Source: Verrucomicrobiales bacterium
Lineage (GTDB): Bacteria; Verrucomicrobiota; Verrucomicrobiia; Verrucomicrobiales; SLCJ01
Direction: 5' to 3'
DNA length: 56,427 nt
NCBI GenBank assembly: GCA_024636835.1
Contig: JAGXGH010000142.1
Location: forward strand, 1-56,427
Of the stretch, positions 19,373-27,914 are shown piece by piece; the stretch's first letter is position 1, and each line of letters starts with the position of its first letter. The notes under the pieces are model-generated. The model made no database searches. It saw only the letters and a program-made list of their open reading frames with translations, and was not told the DNA's origin. The translations under genes were made by a program, and so were the position numbers.

Positions 19373-19404
19373 CCCCGGACGAAAGGCTTTGCCTTTCTCC
19401 GGGG
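19373..19404. terminator. Long hairpin downstream of the Gfo/Idh/MocA gene
   Basis: A 14-bp stem with one bulged C: CCCCGGA, c, GAAAGGC, TTT loop, GCCTTTC, TCCGGGG. It lies 10 bp beyond the stop of the minus-strand oxidoreductase. Strong secondary structure fits a transcript end or 3'-end stabiliser, although no T-tract follows. Confidence 0.55.
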
Positions 19405-19414
19405 ATGGCTCAAA

Positions 19415-20794
19415 TCACTCTCCGACCTTGGTGACCAGCGGCCCCCATCCCTCACGAGGCTCACGCCAAGCGAGTTCGTTGATTGCAGGATCGCTGGTGA
19501 TGACGCCTTTTTCATCAAGCTCTATCTTTTTGCCGGCTCTGGCGCACAAATTCCCCAACTGAACGTTGGCAGTCATTGGCCCCGCATAGGAGAAGTTTGA
19601 CTTACTGAACTCACGCGGTTTTTCGCCACGGCAGGCCATGAAGAATTCCTTGTGATGTCCCGGCGAGCGATCGAGGAGTTCCTTTGGTCTGCCAAACTCA
19701 CGGCGCGCGGACTCAGGGATAAGCATCGGGCTGTTCCAGTAATCGCCTTGTACGAGCATCTTGCCTTTGGTGCCGATAATGAGGTTTCCGGTTCTCGGAA
19801 GCTCTCGCTTGTCGACGGTCAACTCCTCTGGAGTTTCCGGCATGTTATCGCTGCCATCCTTCTTCTTACCCTCGTACCAGAAGGTGGTGAATCCGGGACG
19901 GTCGGCTTTCGCACGATACGTCGCCTTGATGGTCATGCCGGAAGGATAGGAATCACCCACCGGTGACGTCATCATAAGCGGCTCACAGGTCGCTGCGTAG
20001 CCGGGATCCATGATGGCGTAAATACCATCGGTGGTGTGGCAGGCCATATCGCCCAGGGCACCGGAACCGAAGTCGACGATACCTCGCCAATTGAATGGAT
20101 GATAAGCTTTTTCCACAAAGGGGCGCATCGGCGCTGGTCCAATCCAGGATTCCCAGTCGATGTCTTCAGGGACTGGATCAGAACCTTCTGGCCGCGGGAT
20201 GCCTTGTGGCCAAACTGGCCGATTCGTCCAAGTATGAAACTCGACCACATCCCCGAGGGCTCCGCCCTTGATATATTCGTAAACGGTCCGCCATCCATCA
20301 CCGGCATGCCCCTGGTTACCCATCTGAGTCACCACACCGGGGTTTGCCTTGTAGGCGGCAGTGAGCATTTGTGCCTCACGCACCGACCATGTCAGTGGCT
20401 TTTCGGTGTAGCAATGGATACCCATTGAGACAGCCGTCATCGATGGCGCATAGTGAGTGTGGTCAGGAGTAGAGACGAATACGACATCGAGATCCTCGCC
20501 GTGTTTTTGGAATAGCTGACGCCAATCTGTGTAGCCAGCGGCCTTTTCCCAACCCTTTTTGTTTAGAACACTTTTCCAACGTCCCTTATCAATTTCCGCG
20601 AAACCGACACACTGCAGTCCCTCGTTGGAGGCCTCATTTACATGCACCGCGGCTCTACCGCCGGTGGCGACAAAGCCGACCTGCATCTTGCTATTGAGAT
20701 TCTGTCCACGGACGATTGCGGGAAAGCCAACAGTGGCGGCTCCGGCAAATGCGAGTTTACCGATGAATTTACGACGATTGAGATGGTTTGACAT
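19415..20794 (-). CDS. Tat-exported Gfo/Idh/MocA family oxidoreductase
   Basis: 459 residues starting MSNHLNRRKFIGKLAFAGAA, a twin-arginine signal (NRRKFIGK), so the protein is probably exported folded with its NAD(P) cofactor. The N-terminal Rossmann domain follows (VGFVATGGRAAVHV), with the family EKP motif in CYTEKPLTW. The middle of the protein (WNWRG-type NWRGIVDFGSGALGDMACH) is typical of the large Tat-type subfamily abundant in Planctomycetota and Verrucomicrobiota. It lies 25 bp downstream of the aldose epimerase gene, an apparent two-gene operon, and is convergent with a DUF1080 gene. Oxidation of a sugar hydroxyl is inferred; substrate unknown. Confidence 0.9.
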   Translation of the reverse strand: MSNHLNRRKFIGKLAFAGAATVGFPAIVRGQNLNSKMQVGFVATGGRAAVHVNEASNEGLQCVGFAEIDKGRWKSVLNKKGWEKAAGYTDWRQLFQKHGEDLDVVFVSTPDHTHYAPSMTAVSMGIHCYTEKPLTWSVREAQMLTAAYKANPGVVTQMGNQGHAGDGWRTVYEYIKGGALGDVVEFHTWTNRPVWPQGIPRPEGSDPVPEDIDWESWIGPAPMRPFVEKAYHPFNWRGIVDFGSGALGDMACHTTDGIYAIMDPGYAATCEPLMMTSPVGDSYPSGMTIKATYRAKADRPGFTTFWYEGKKKDGSDNMPETPEELTVDKRELPRTGNLIIGTKGKMLVQGDYWNSPMLIPESARREFGRPKELLDRSPGHHKEFFMACRGEKPREFSKSNFSYAGPMTANVQLGNLCARAGKKIELDEKGVITSDPAINELAWREPREGWGPLVTKVGE

Positions 20795-20819
20795 AATAGG
20801 TTGTTAGTGGGTTTGTTGA

Positions 20820-21923
20820 TTATTTGGTGCTGAATTTATAGACCGTAGTGGTTTTGTATTTCTCGCCAGGGTTGAGAATGGTGTTGGGAAAAGTGGATTG
20901 ATTAGGGCTATCGGGGTAGTGCTGAGTTTCCAAGCATAAGCCGCCGCGATGCACATAGGTCTTACCGGATTTTCCTTTCAGGTTTCCAGCCAGAAAATTG
21001 CCACAGTAGAACTGAATCCCAGGTTCCTCAGTGAAGACTTCCATAAAACGGCCTGAGCTTTGTTCGTAAAGGGTGGCGGCAAGAGTGAGTTGCTCATCTT
21101 TCTCGCCTTTGTTGAGCACCCAATTGTGATCGTAGCCGAGCCCATACTCGAGTTGTTGGTTCTTTTCACCGATGTCACGTCCGATGGCCTTGGCCGAGGT
21201 AAAATCGAAGGGTGTGCCAGAAACCGGAGTGATTTCGCCAGTTGGGATCAGGCCGCTATCAACTGGAGTAAACCCCTTGGCATTGATCATCAGTTGATGA
21301 TCGAGAATAGAGCCTTCGCCTTCACCCTTGAGATTAAAATACGTATGGTTGGTCAGGTTGACCGGCGTTTTTTTATCGGTAGTAGCGAGATAGTCAATTT
21401 TCAGCTCGTTGGCCTCAGTGAGGGTGTAGGTGACGTTGATGTCGAGATTACCCGGATATCCTTCTTCTCCATCCTTGGCCAGATAGTGGAAAGCGACGCT
21501 GTTTGAGCCAACCACTTTGGCATCCCACACGACTTTATCGAAGCCGATCACGCCGCCGTGCAGGTGGTTGGCATCGTTATTCGTTGCCAGCTTGTAGTCT
21601 ATACCATCGATATTGAATTCACCCTTGGCGATACGGTTCCCGTAACGACCGACGATTGCCCCTAAGTAAGGTTTGTCCACGGCATTCATGTAGCCAGAGA
21701 CATCGTTATACCCCAAGGCAATGTCGGCCATGTTGCCTTGGCGATCCGCGGTTACCATTGATGTGACAGTAGCACCGTAATTCGTGACCTTCACCGTCGT
21801 CCCCGCCTTATTCCTCAGGGTGTAGAGTTTGATATCATCAAAATCCGAAGTTTCCACCTCCGCGGAACATGTCAGCACTCCCGCAAGGCTCATAGCTGCT
21901 ATCGACAATAGACTTTTTCTCAT
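20820..21923 (-). CDS. galM: Aldose 1-epimerase, secreted
   Basis: 367 residues. The enzyme interconverts alpha and beta anomers of aldoses. Catalytic motifs are present: ANHLHGG with the first His, NLTNHTYFNLKG with the general-acid His, and LCLETQHYPDSPN with the catalytic Glu. The length fits GalM plus an N-terminal signal peptide (SLLSIAAMSLAGVLTCSAE; the Cys could also be a lipobox). Periplasmic mutarotation would suit processing of sugars freed outside the cytoplasm. ATG at 21923. It is followed at 25 bp by the Tat Gfo/Idh/MocA gene and preceded at 107 bp by the AraC-type regulator on the same strand. Confidence 0.92.
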   Translation of the reverse strand: MRKSLLSIAAMSLAGVLTCSAEVETSDFDDIKLYTLRNKAGTTVKVTNYGATVTSMVTADRQGNMADIALGYNDVSGYMNAVDKPYLGAIVGRYGNRIAKGEFNIDGIDYKLATNNDANHLHGGVIGFDKVVWDAKVVGSNSVAFHYLAKDGEEGYPGNLDINVTYTLTEANELKIDYLATTDKKTPVNLTNHTYFNLKGEGEGSILDHQLMINAKGFTPVDSGLIPTGEITPVSGTPFDFTSAKAIGRDIGEKNQQLEYGLGYDHNWVLNKGEKDEQLTLAATLYEQSSGRFMEVFTEEPGIQFYCGNFLAGNLKGKSGKTYVHRGGLCLETQHYPDSPNQSTFPNTILNPGEKYKTTTVYKFSTK

Positions 21924-22030
21924 CTGGTTTTCATTTTTGCGGAACGCCTGGTTATAAGCAACTACGTTGTTGTCGCAGGCGATATTTCAGCTGGTTTTCA
22001 ACTCATAGCTTAGCTCTTGCAGTAGAACAT

Positions 22031-22774
22031 TTATCTTAGATGCTCCTTTCGATACTCGCTAGGGCTCAATCCGGTCTGACTACGGAAGGCGTGCGAAAAG
22101 TGGCTGTGATCATAAAAGCCACACTGATGAGCGATATTGGAGACCGTATATTGCGTTTCCTCTAACAATCGACAACTCTTTCTCACACGAATCCGTTGCA
22201 AATAGTCTTTCGGGCTCATGCCCAAGACCGAGTGAAATCTGCGGACGAACTGACTGTGTGAGATGCCACTCAACCGAGCCAAGTCGGCGATTTTGAGCTC
22301 GCTTCCGTAGTCTTCCTGCATCCGACGTACCGCTTTGAACAAGGTCCCAAGCGGTGTATTCACAGCCTTTACTTGATCAAAAGTCCGATGCACGCCCGCC
22401 ACACCGATCACCCGCCCATTGCCGTCTTTAACCGGAAATTTGCTGTAGATAATCATATTATCCGATCCCGCCTCTTCTGGAGCTGGCGCTAGTTGATTGG
22501 TGATCGCTCCACCCGACCTCATCACCATTTGATCCCCTTCGGCATAGTTTGCAGCACGCTCCTCGGACCAATAATCCGCATCCGTCTTACCCAAAGTTTC
22601 CGACTCATCGGCGGCATCGCAGTATTCACAAGCCCGGCGGTTTTGCATCACAAAGCGCCCGGCCCGATCCTTCATGAAAAACGCTTCTTCAACGAGGCAG
22701 TCGCTCAATTCACGAGTCAACGATCGCCAATCCACCAGCTCAAGAAACCCTTCAACATCAAAACCCTCATTCAT
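22031..22774 (-). CDS. PAS-AraC family transcriptional regulator
   Basis: About 247 residues from ATG at 22774; the open frame begins with a TTG two codons earlier. A PAS-like sensor domain (about residues 20-130: EEAFFMKDRAGRFVMQNRR...FPVKDGNGRVIGVAGVHRT) precedes an AraC-type double helix-turn-helix (about 150-245: LKIADLARLSGISHSQFVRRF and VSNIAHQCGFYDHSHFSHAF). It lies head to head with the seven-gene operon, with only 73 bp between the start codons, so it most likely controls that operon and itself. It could also read into the galM pair downstream. The ligand of the PAS-like domain is unknown. This sensor is not the usual AraC cupin. Confidence 0.9.
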   Translation of the reverse strand: MNEGFDVEGFLELVDWRSLTRELSDCLVEEAFFMKDRAGRFVMQNRRACEYCDAADESETLGKTDADYWSEERAANYAEGDQMVMRSGGAITNQLAPAPEEAGSDNMIIYSKFPVKDGNGRVIGVAGVHRTFDQVKAVNTPLGTLFKAVRRMQEDYGSELKIADLARLSGISHSQFVRRFHSVLGMSPKDYLQRIRVRKSCRLLEETQYTVSNIAHQCGFYDHSHFSHAFRSQTGLSPSEYRKEHLR

Positions 22775-22847
22775 GCGCAATTTTTACACAACAAGGCAAG
22801 AAAGATACAAGACCTAACTGACCCACCTCTTTAGGGTGACACTATCT
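22775..22847. promoter_or_regulatory. Divergent promoter region, AraC regulator / sugar operon
   Basis: 73 bp between the two ATG codons, long enough for overlapping divergent promoters and one or two AraC sites. An SD-like AGGGTG precedes the ATG at 22848 with about 9 nt spacing, supporting that start over the upstream in-frame GTG at 22836. No clear operator repeat was identified by eye. Confidence 0.6.
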
Positions 22848-23651
22848 ATGACTGCGCCTTCACTGGAAAACACATCACTCGTCGTTATTGGCGGCACGAC
22901 CGGTCTCGGGCTTTCGGCCTCGCTGTCCTTCCTGCGTGCCGGGGCGAGTGTGGTCGCCGTTGGTCGGAATGAGGAGAATGTGATCAAGGCACACGCTGAA
23001 ATGGAGAAGATCTCTCCCGGGCATGGAGTGGCTGTTGCCGGTGATGCGATTGATCCCACCACGAGTTCCATGGCCATTGCCGCCTGTATCGAAACATTCG
23101 GTAGTTTTCAAGGACTCTATCATGTTGCCGGTGGGAGCGGACGCCGCTTTGGCGACGGCCCTTTGCATGAAATCACCGTCGAAGGCATCGACAAGACACT
23201 CGACCTCAACCTCAAATCTTTGATGCTGAGCAACCGTGCCGCAGTTCAGACCTTCCTTGAGCGCAAGACATCAGGTTGCGTCTTAAACATGGGATCCGTC
23301 CTGGGCTACTCCCCTTCACCACGTTATTTTTCTACACATGTCTACGCAGCGGCCAAAGCGGCCATCATCGGTTTTACCAAGGCGACGGCGGCTTATTACG
23401 CCGCCGACAACATCCGCTTCAATGTCATCGCGCCCGCGCTGGTTGAAACGCCGATGGCACAGCGCGCGGCCAATGACGATGTCATTCAAAACTTTATAAA
23501 AACCAAGCAGCCACTTGATGGTGGTCGCATCGGATGCCCTGAAGATCTCGATGGACTCGCCACCTATCTGCTGTCTTCACAAAGCCGATTCGTTACCGGC
23601 CAAGTGATCGCTGTGGATGGAGGCTGGACAGTTTCCGAAGGGCAATTTTAG
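22848..23651 (+). CDS. Short-chain dehydrogenase/reductase (SDR)
   Basis: 267 residues, classical SDR. The NAD(P)-binding motif is VIGGTTGLGLSAS near the N-terminus; the active site has Ser in MGSVLGYSP and the YAAAK catalytic Tyr-Lys pair. The C-terminus (LLSSQSRFVTGQVIAVDGGW) is that of FabG/glucose-dehydrogenase-like enzymes. It is the first gene of a tightly packed operon and is separated from the PfkB gene by 6 bp. In context it is likely a polyol or sugar/sugar-acid dehydrogenase in the cytoplasm. Cofactor preference and substrate are not decided by what can be seen. Confidence 0.9.
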   Translation: MTAPSLENTSLVVIGGTTGLGLSASLSFLRAGASVVAVGRNEENVIKAHAEMEKISPGHGVAVAGDAIDPTTSSMAIAACIETFGSFQGLYHVAGGSGRRFGDGPLHEITVEGIDKTLDLNLKSLMLSNRAAVQTFLERKTSGCVLNMGSVLGYSPSPRYFSTHVYAAAKAAIIGFTKATAAYYAADNIRFNVIAPALVETPMAQRAANDDVIQNFIKTKQPLDGGRIGCPEDLDGLATYLLSSQSRFVTGQVIAVDGGWTVSEGQF

Positions 23652-23657
23652 AACGAA

Positions 23658-24785
23658 ATGCAAACTAACTACGATAGTTTAATCCCGCAGATTGATGCCG
23701 CGCTGCCAAGCCTCGGCGAGCTGCATTGCCTGCTAGGTTTCGATGGCACGGTCGATGTCATTTGCAAACCCGTCGAACATCGCGACGGAAAAGGCGATCA
23801 GTTCAAAGCCTTCCCGACGATTCGGGATTTCGGCCAGCGCGTGATCGATGCCGACGGGAAAAGCGCGATTATCGAAATCGTCGTCGAGCAGCAAAAAATC
23901 GGCGGCAATGGCCCCATCATGGCTAACGCCCTCGCTCAATCCGGATTACCGGTTGATTACATCGGCACCCTGGGGAAGCCCGATATCCATCCGGCTTACA
24001 GCGAATTCGCCCAGCGGGTAAACGTTCACTCCGTAGCTAATCCAGCCGTCACCCATGCACTGGAGTTCACCAATGGAAAAATCATGCTGGCCTCCATCGC
24101 CTGTTACGACGAAGTTTCCGCGGACACGCTGAAACGCGAGTTAGGCACTGAGGCAGTGACCCATCTGGTGGAACAATCGAAGCTCTGTTGTTTGCTCAAC
24201 TGGACCTGCCTCTCAGAATTAAACTCCGTCCTGCTGTGGTATTTAAATCGGATCCTCCCCGCATGCACCGCGGATCCGGAGCGCCTGTTCTTCTTCGACT
24301 TGGCCGATCCCTCGATGCAATCAGAAGACAGACTACGGATCGTGCTGGACCATATCGGTGAGTTCTCGCGCCACGGCCGCGTGGTGCTCGGCATGAACTT
24401 TAACGAGACCTGCCAAGTCAGCCGAGTGCTCGGCATCGCCGAACCAACGAGCGATCCCGAATCCCTGCGTGAGGCACTTAAGACCATCCGGTCCAAGCTC
24501 GGTATCTATTGCGCCATGGGGCACCCCACCAATTTTGCCGCTTGCGCCACCGGCGATGGCAGCTGGTCCGTCGTCGGACCGCACACCGCCACTCCGAAAA
24601 TCACCACCGGCGCGGGAGACCATCTCAATGCCGGATTTAGTCTCGGCCTGCTCCTTGGGTTTTCACCCGAAGACGCGCTCAAACTCGGCGTGCTTTATTC
24701 CGGCTACTATGTGCGTAGTGGACATCCACCACATCTCAAAGACATTCCAGAATTGATTCAAACACTCAACACATCCCAACCATGA
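23658..24785 (+). CDS. PfkB family carbohydrate kinase
   Basis: 375 residues. The C-terminal ribokinase/PfkB signature TTGAGDHLNAGF contains the catalytic Asp and anion hole; the N-terminal KIGGNGPIMANALAQSG resembles the family's substrate-binding GG motif. It is somewhat longer than ribokinase (about 310). Such enzymes phosphorylate a sugar or sugar-acid hydroxyl with ATP. The gene overlaps the next (SIS) gene by 4 bp (ATGA), suggesting translational coupling. A kinase followed by a sugar-phosphate SIS protein implies a phosphorylated intermediate in this pathway. Confidence 0.88.
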   Translation: MQTNYDSLIPQIDAALPSLGELHCLLGFDGTVDVICKPVEHRDGKGDQFKAFPTIRDFGQRVIDADGKSAIIEIVVEQQKIGGNGPIMANALAQSGLPVDYIGTLGKPDIHPAYSEFAQRVNVHSVANPAVTHALEFTNGKIMLASIACYDEVSADTLKRELGTEAVTHLVEQSKLCCLLNWTCLSELNSVLLWYLNRILPACTADPERLFFFDLADPSMQSEDRLRIVLDHIGEFSRHGRVVLGMNFNETCQVSRVLGIAEPTSDPESLREALKTIRSKLGIYCAMGHPTNFAACATGDGSWSVVGPHTATPKITTGAGDHLNAGFSLGLLLGFSPEDALKLGVLYSGYYVRSGHPPHLKDIPELIQTLNTSQP

Positions 24786-25561
24786 CACCCACACAACAAT
24801 TCCTCAATAAAAGCCGCGGATTGATCGACACTGTCGAAGCCCAGCAATCCACCATCGAACAAGTCGCCGATCTGTTCGCCCAAACCATCCTTGCCGGTCG
24901 CATGGTCCATCTTTTCGGTTCCGGCCACAGCCGTATGATGGCCGAAGAAATGTGGCCGCGTTACGGCTCCTTCCCCGGGTTCAACCCCATCGTCGAGCTG
25001 TCGCTATCCTTTCACAACCTGGTGGTCGGAGCCAACGGCCAGCGTCAGGCGATGTTTCTCGAAAACGTGTCGGGACTAGCCGACCGCATTCTGCGCAACT
25101 TCGATTTAAGCGAACAAGACTCCGCCTTGGTCATCTCATCGAGTGGCTGCAATGTGGTGCCGATTGAAATGGCGGAAATTTTCCAGCAGCGCGGGGTGAA
25201 GGTCGTCGCGTTGATCAGCAAACTGCACTCCGAACCGAGCACCAGCAAACGTGCGGATGGCAAGAAGTTGCAAGACTTCGCCGACATCGTCCTCGACACC
25301 GGTGCCCCGCTCGGCGATGCCATGGTCAACATTGAAGGGCTCGACACACCGGTCGCTCCCGGATCGACCGTCGGTGGTTGCTTGATCGTTAATTCGATCA
25401 AAGCCGAAGTTGCCCAACGTCTCACCGCTGCGGGACAGCCGCCCAAGGTATTGAGTGCAGGAGCGGTTGTCGGTGCCGAGCGCGCGGTGGAACTCTTCGA
25501 GAGCGCCTATGACGAACACGCGCATCGCATCGCCCGCTACTATCAAAACGTCGGCAAGTAA
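24782..25561 (+). CDS. SIS-domain sugar-phosphate-binding protein (UPF0309-like)
   Basis: 259 residues with one SIS domain: HLFGSGHSRMMAEEMWPRYG, the phosphate-binding VISSSGCNVVPIEMA, and a Glu/His-rich C-terminus (AYDEHAHRIARYYQNVG). Related UPF0309 proteins are putative phosphosugar isomerases or sensors. Adjacent PfkB and phosphotriesterase-family genes recall the association of SIS and phosphotriesterase-family genes in other bacteria. It is probably a cytoplasmic aldose-ketose or amino-sugar phosphate isomerase. It overlaps the upstream kinase by 4 bp. Confidence 0.85.
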   Translation: MTPTQQFLNKSRGLIDTVEAQQSTIEQVADLFAQTILAGRMVHLFGSGHSRMMAEEMWPRYGSFPGFNPIVELSLSFHNLVVGANGQRQAMFLENVSGLADRILRNFDLSEQDSALVISSSGCNVVPIEMAEIFQQRGVKVVALISKLHSEPSTSKRADGKKLQDFADIVLDTGAPLGDAMVNIEGLDTPVAPGSTVGGCLIVNSIKAEVAQRLTAAGQPPKVLSAGAVVGAERAVELFESAYDEHAHRIARYYQNVGK

Positions 25562-25567
25562 TTCTCA

Positions 25568-26959
25568 GTGAACTCTATCAATCATAACGCAATCCCGCTC
25601 GCTTTTGAGACCGACGTGCTGATCATCGGCGCTGGATCGGCGGGTTGCTGTGCGGCACTGGCAGCCAAGGCCACCGGGGCGGAAAAAGTCACCCTGATCG
25701 AGCGGGCAGGATTTCCCGGAGGGATTTCGACCCAGGCACTCGATACCTTCTACGGTTTCTTCACGCCGGGCGACACACCGAAGAAAGTGGCCGGTGGCAT
25801 CGGCAACCGCGTAGTCGATGCGCTGGATGAGGCCGGTGCGGTTTTCCTACGCCCGAACACCTATGGCGCGGGCACCGGCGTCAACTACAACCCCGAACGC
25901 CTCAAACTGGTTTGGGATCAACTGCTCAACGAAGCGGGCGTGCAGACTTTGCTCCACACCAGCCTCGTCGATGTGGAGCAGGAACACGGGCAGATTCGCT
26001 CGGTGGTCGTCTATGGCAAACAGGGCTTTACCAGGATTCGAGCTCGCGTCTTTATCGACGCCTCCGGTGATGCGGATTTTTGCCATCTCGCCGGGATCGG
26101 CTACGAGACCGCTGGCGAAAATGAACCGGTGCAGACAATGACCACGACATTCCGCATGTCCAATGTCGACCTCGACCGCTACGAACAAGCCGGTGGCAAA
26201 AAGATGCTCATGCAGAAAATGGCGGAAGCCGTCGAGAACGGCACTCACGCCCTGCCGCGCAAGGCGGGCAGTATTCACAAAATGAATGCCGAAGGCTGCA
26301 TCTCCACGGTTGCCGTGAGAGTCGCGGGATTCTCCGGCCTCGATGCCGCTGATTTAACACAAGCCGAACAGGATGGCCGACGGCAGGCATTCATCTACGA
26401 GGGGTTCCTGCGCGGCTGCGTGCCCGGTTTCGAAGCCGCGAATATCATCGGCCTCTCGTCGAGCATCGGCGTGCGAGAGAGTCGTCGCGTCTATGGACAT
26501 TACCGGCTGACCCGCGAGGATTGCCTCAACAGAGCGCAATTCGAGGACAAGGTGCTGCTGTGTGGCGCACCGATCGAAGACCACCGCGAATCCGCCGATG
26601 GCGAGGATGAAACGCACTGGGCCTACGTTCCCGACGGTGGGGTTTACGAGGTACCTTATCGTTGTTTTCTTCCACGCGATAACGAACAAACGCTCGTCTG
26701 CGGGCGCTGCTTCAGTGCCACTCACGACGCTCACGCATCCTGTCGTTCCATGGCGCAAACCATGGCGATGGGGCATGCCTGTGGCACAGCCGCCGCGCTA
26801 TCACTCAAGCTCGGCATGAAGCTTTCTGAACTGCCAATCGCTCAACTACAAGACACCCTGCGCAGCCAAGGCGCCGTGCTGGAAATGCCCACAGAAGCAG
26901 CCGACATCAGCGAGAACGGCTGGGGGAATAACCGCAAACAAGAAGGGAGAGAGTCATGA
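25568..26959 (+). CDS. FAD-dependent oxidoreductase
   Basis: 463 residues from a GTG start at 25568, six bases after the SIS stop; no closer ATG fits the Rossmann motif. The N-terminal FAD-binding motif is VLIIGAGSAGCCAALAA, followed by ERAGFPGGIST and a second conserved segment VFIDASGDADFCHLAG. The C-terminus has CGRCFSATHDAHASCRSMAQ typical of the FAD_oxidored family common in Verrucomicrobiota and Planctomycetota. No signal peptide is seen, so it is cytoplasmic here. It overlaps the lactonase-type gene by 4 bp. The substrate is unknown; oxidation of a sugar-derived compound is inferred from context only. Confidence 0.88.
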   Translation: MNSINHNAIPLAFETDVLIIGAGSAGCCAALAAKATGAEKVTLIERAGFPGGISTQALDTFYGFFTPGDTPKKVAGGIGNRVVDALDEAGAVFLRPNTYGAGTGVNYNPERLKLVWDQLLNEAGVQTLLHTSLVDVEQEHGQIRSVVVYGKQGFTRIRARVFIDASGDADFCHLAGIGYETAGENEPVQTMTTTFRMSNVDLDRYEQAGGKKMLMQKMAEAVENGTHALPRKAGSIHKMNAEGCISTVAVRVAGFSGLDAADLTQAEQDGRRQAFIYEGFLRGCVPGFEAANIIGLSSSIGVRESRRVYGHYRLTREDCLNRAQFEDKVLLCGAPIEDHRESADGEDETHWAYVPDGGVYEVPYRCFLPRDNEQTLVCGRCFSATHDAHASCRSMAQTMAMGHACGTAAALSLKLGMKLSELPIAQLQDTLRSQGAVLEMPTEAADISENGWGNNRKQEGRES

Positions 26960-27903
26960 TCCGCACGGTATTAGGAGATATTCAGCCGGAGGACTTCGGC
27001 GTCTGTTACGCACACGAGCACATTATCATTGATGCCAATGTTGCCACCATGCGTTTCCCGGACTTCAAGCTCGAATCCGTGGAAAACGGTGTGTCCGAGC
27101 TCAGTCAATTCTACGCCGACGGCGGACGCGCCATGGTGGATTCCATGCCCAGCGACTCGGGGCGCAACGTGCTCAAGCTTGCCGAGATTTCACGCCAGTC
27201 CAAGGTTCACATTCTTTGCCCGACCGGTGTGCACATTGCGAAATACTACGATGACGGCCACTGGAGTAACCACTACTCCATAGAACAATTCACCGAATTG
27301 TTTATCGCCGACATCGAACAGGGCATCGACCGCTTTGATTATTCCGGCCCCTTTGTCGAACGCACAAACCATCGTGCAGGACTGATTAAAATCGCTACCA
27401 GTGAGCACGGCCTCAGCCCACGGGCAAAGCGCATTTTTGAAGCGGCCTCGATCAGCCACCGCAAAACTGGCGCCCCTATTTTAACCCATGTCGAGCAGGG
27501 CGACGGTGCACTCGAGCAAGCGCATTTTCTCGCCGACCATGGCGTCAATCTGAGCAAGGTCGTGTTCTCCCACACCGATCGCAAACCCGACGTCCAGTAT
27601 CACCGTGATATTTTACAAACCGGAGTGCGGATCGAATACGACAGTGCCTTCCGATGGAAAACGGAAACGAACCCGACCCTCGATCTTGTCATGGAATTGA
27701 TCAGCGATTTCCCCGACCAGATCATGTTGGGCATGGACGCCGCCAGACCATCCTACTGGAAAAGCTACGGAGGCAATCCAGGCCTGAGCTATTTACTCAA
27801 TGAATTCACTCAACTGATGCGCTCACGCGGGCTCAGCGAAGAACAGTGGCAGCGCATCTTCATATCCACACCAGCCGACGCCTACAACTTCAACTCCATA
27901 TAA
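26956..27903 (+). CDS. Phosphotriesterase-family metal hydrolase, probable (phospho)sugar lactonase
   Basis: 315 residues. All binuclear-metal ligands of the phosphotriesterase family are present in order: H20 and H22 (AHEH), carbamylatable K145 (GLIKIATS), H178 (ILTHVEQG), H206 (FSHTDRKPD) and D261 (LGMDAARP). True phosphotriesterases are rare; COG1735 relatives from Listeria and Bacillus act on furanose-lactone phosphates. With a kinase, an SIS protein and several dehydrogenases in the same operon, a lactonase opening an oxidised sugar (phosphate) is the best inference. A purine-rich AGGGAGAGAG precedes the ATG, which overlaps the previous stop. Confidence 0.88.
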   Translation: MIRTVLGDIQPEDFGVCYAHEHIIIDANVATMRFPDFKLESVENGVSELSQFYADGGRAMVDSMPSDSGRNVLKLAEISRQSKVHILCPTGVHIAKYYDDGHWSNHYSIEQFTELFIADIEQGIDRFDYSGPFVERTNHRAGLIKIATSEHGLSPRAKRIFEAASISHRKTGAPILTHVEQGDGALEQAHFLADHGVNLSKVVFSHTDRKPDVQYHRDILQTGVRIEYDSAFRWKTETNPTLDLVMELISDFPDQIMLGMDAARPSYWKSYGGNPGLSYLLNEFTQLMRSRGLSEEQWQRIFISTPADAYNFNSI

Positions 27904-27914
27904 CAAACACCCCT

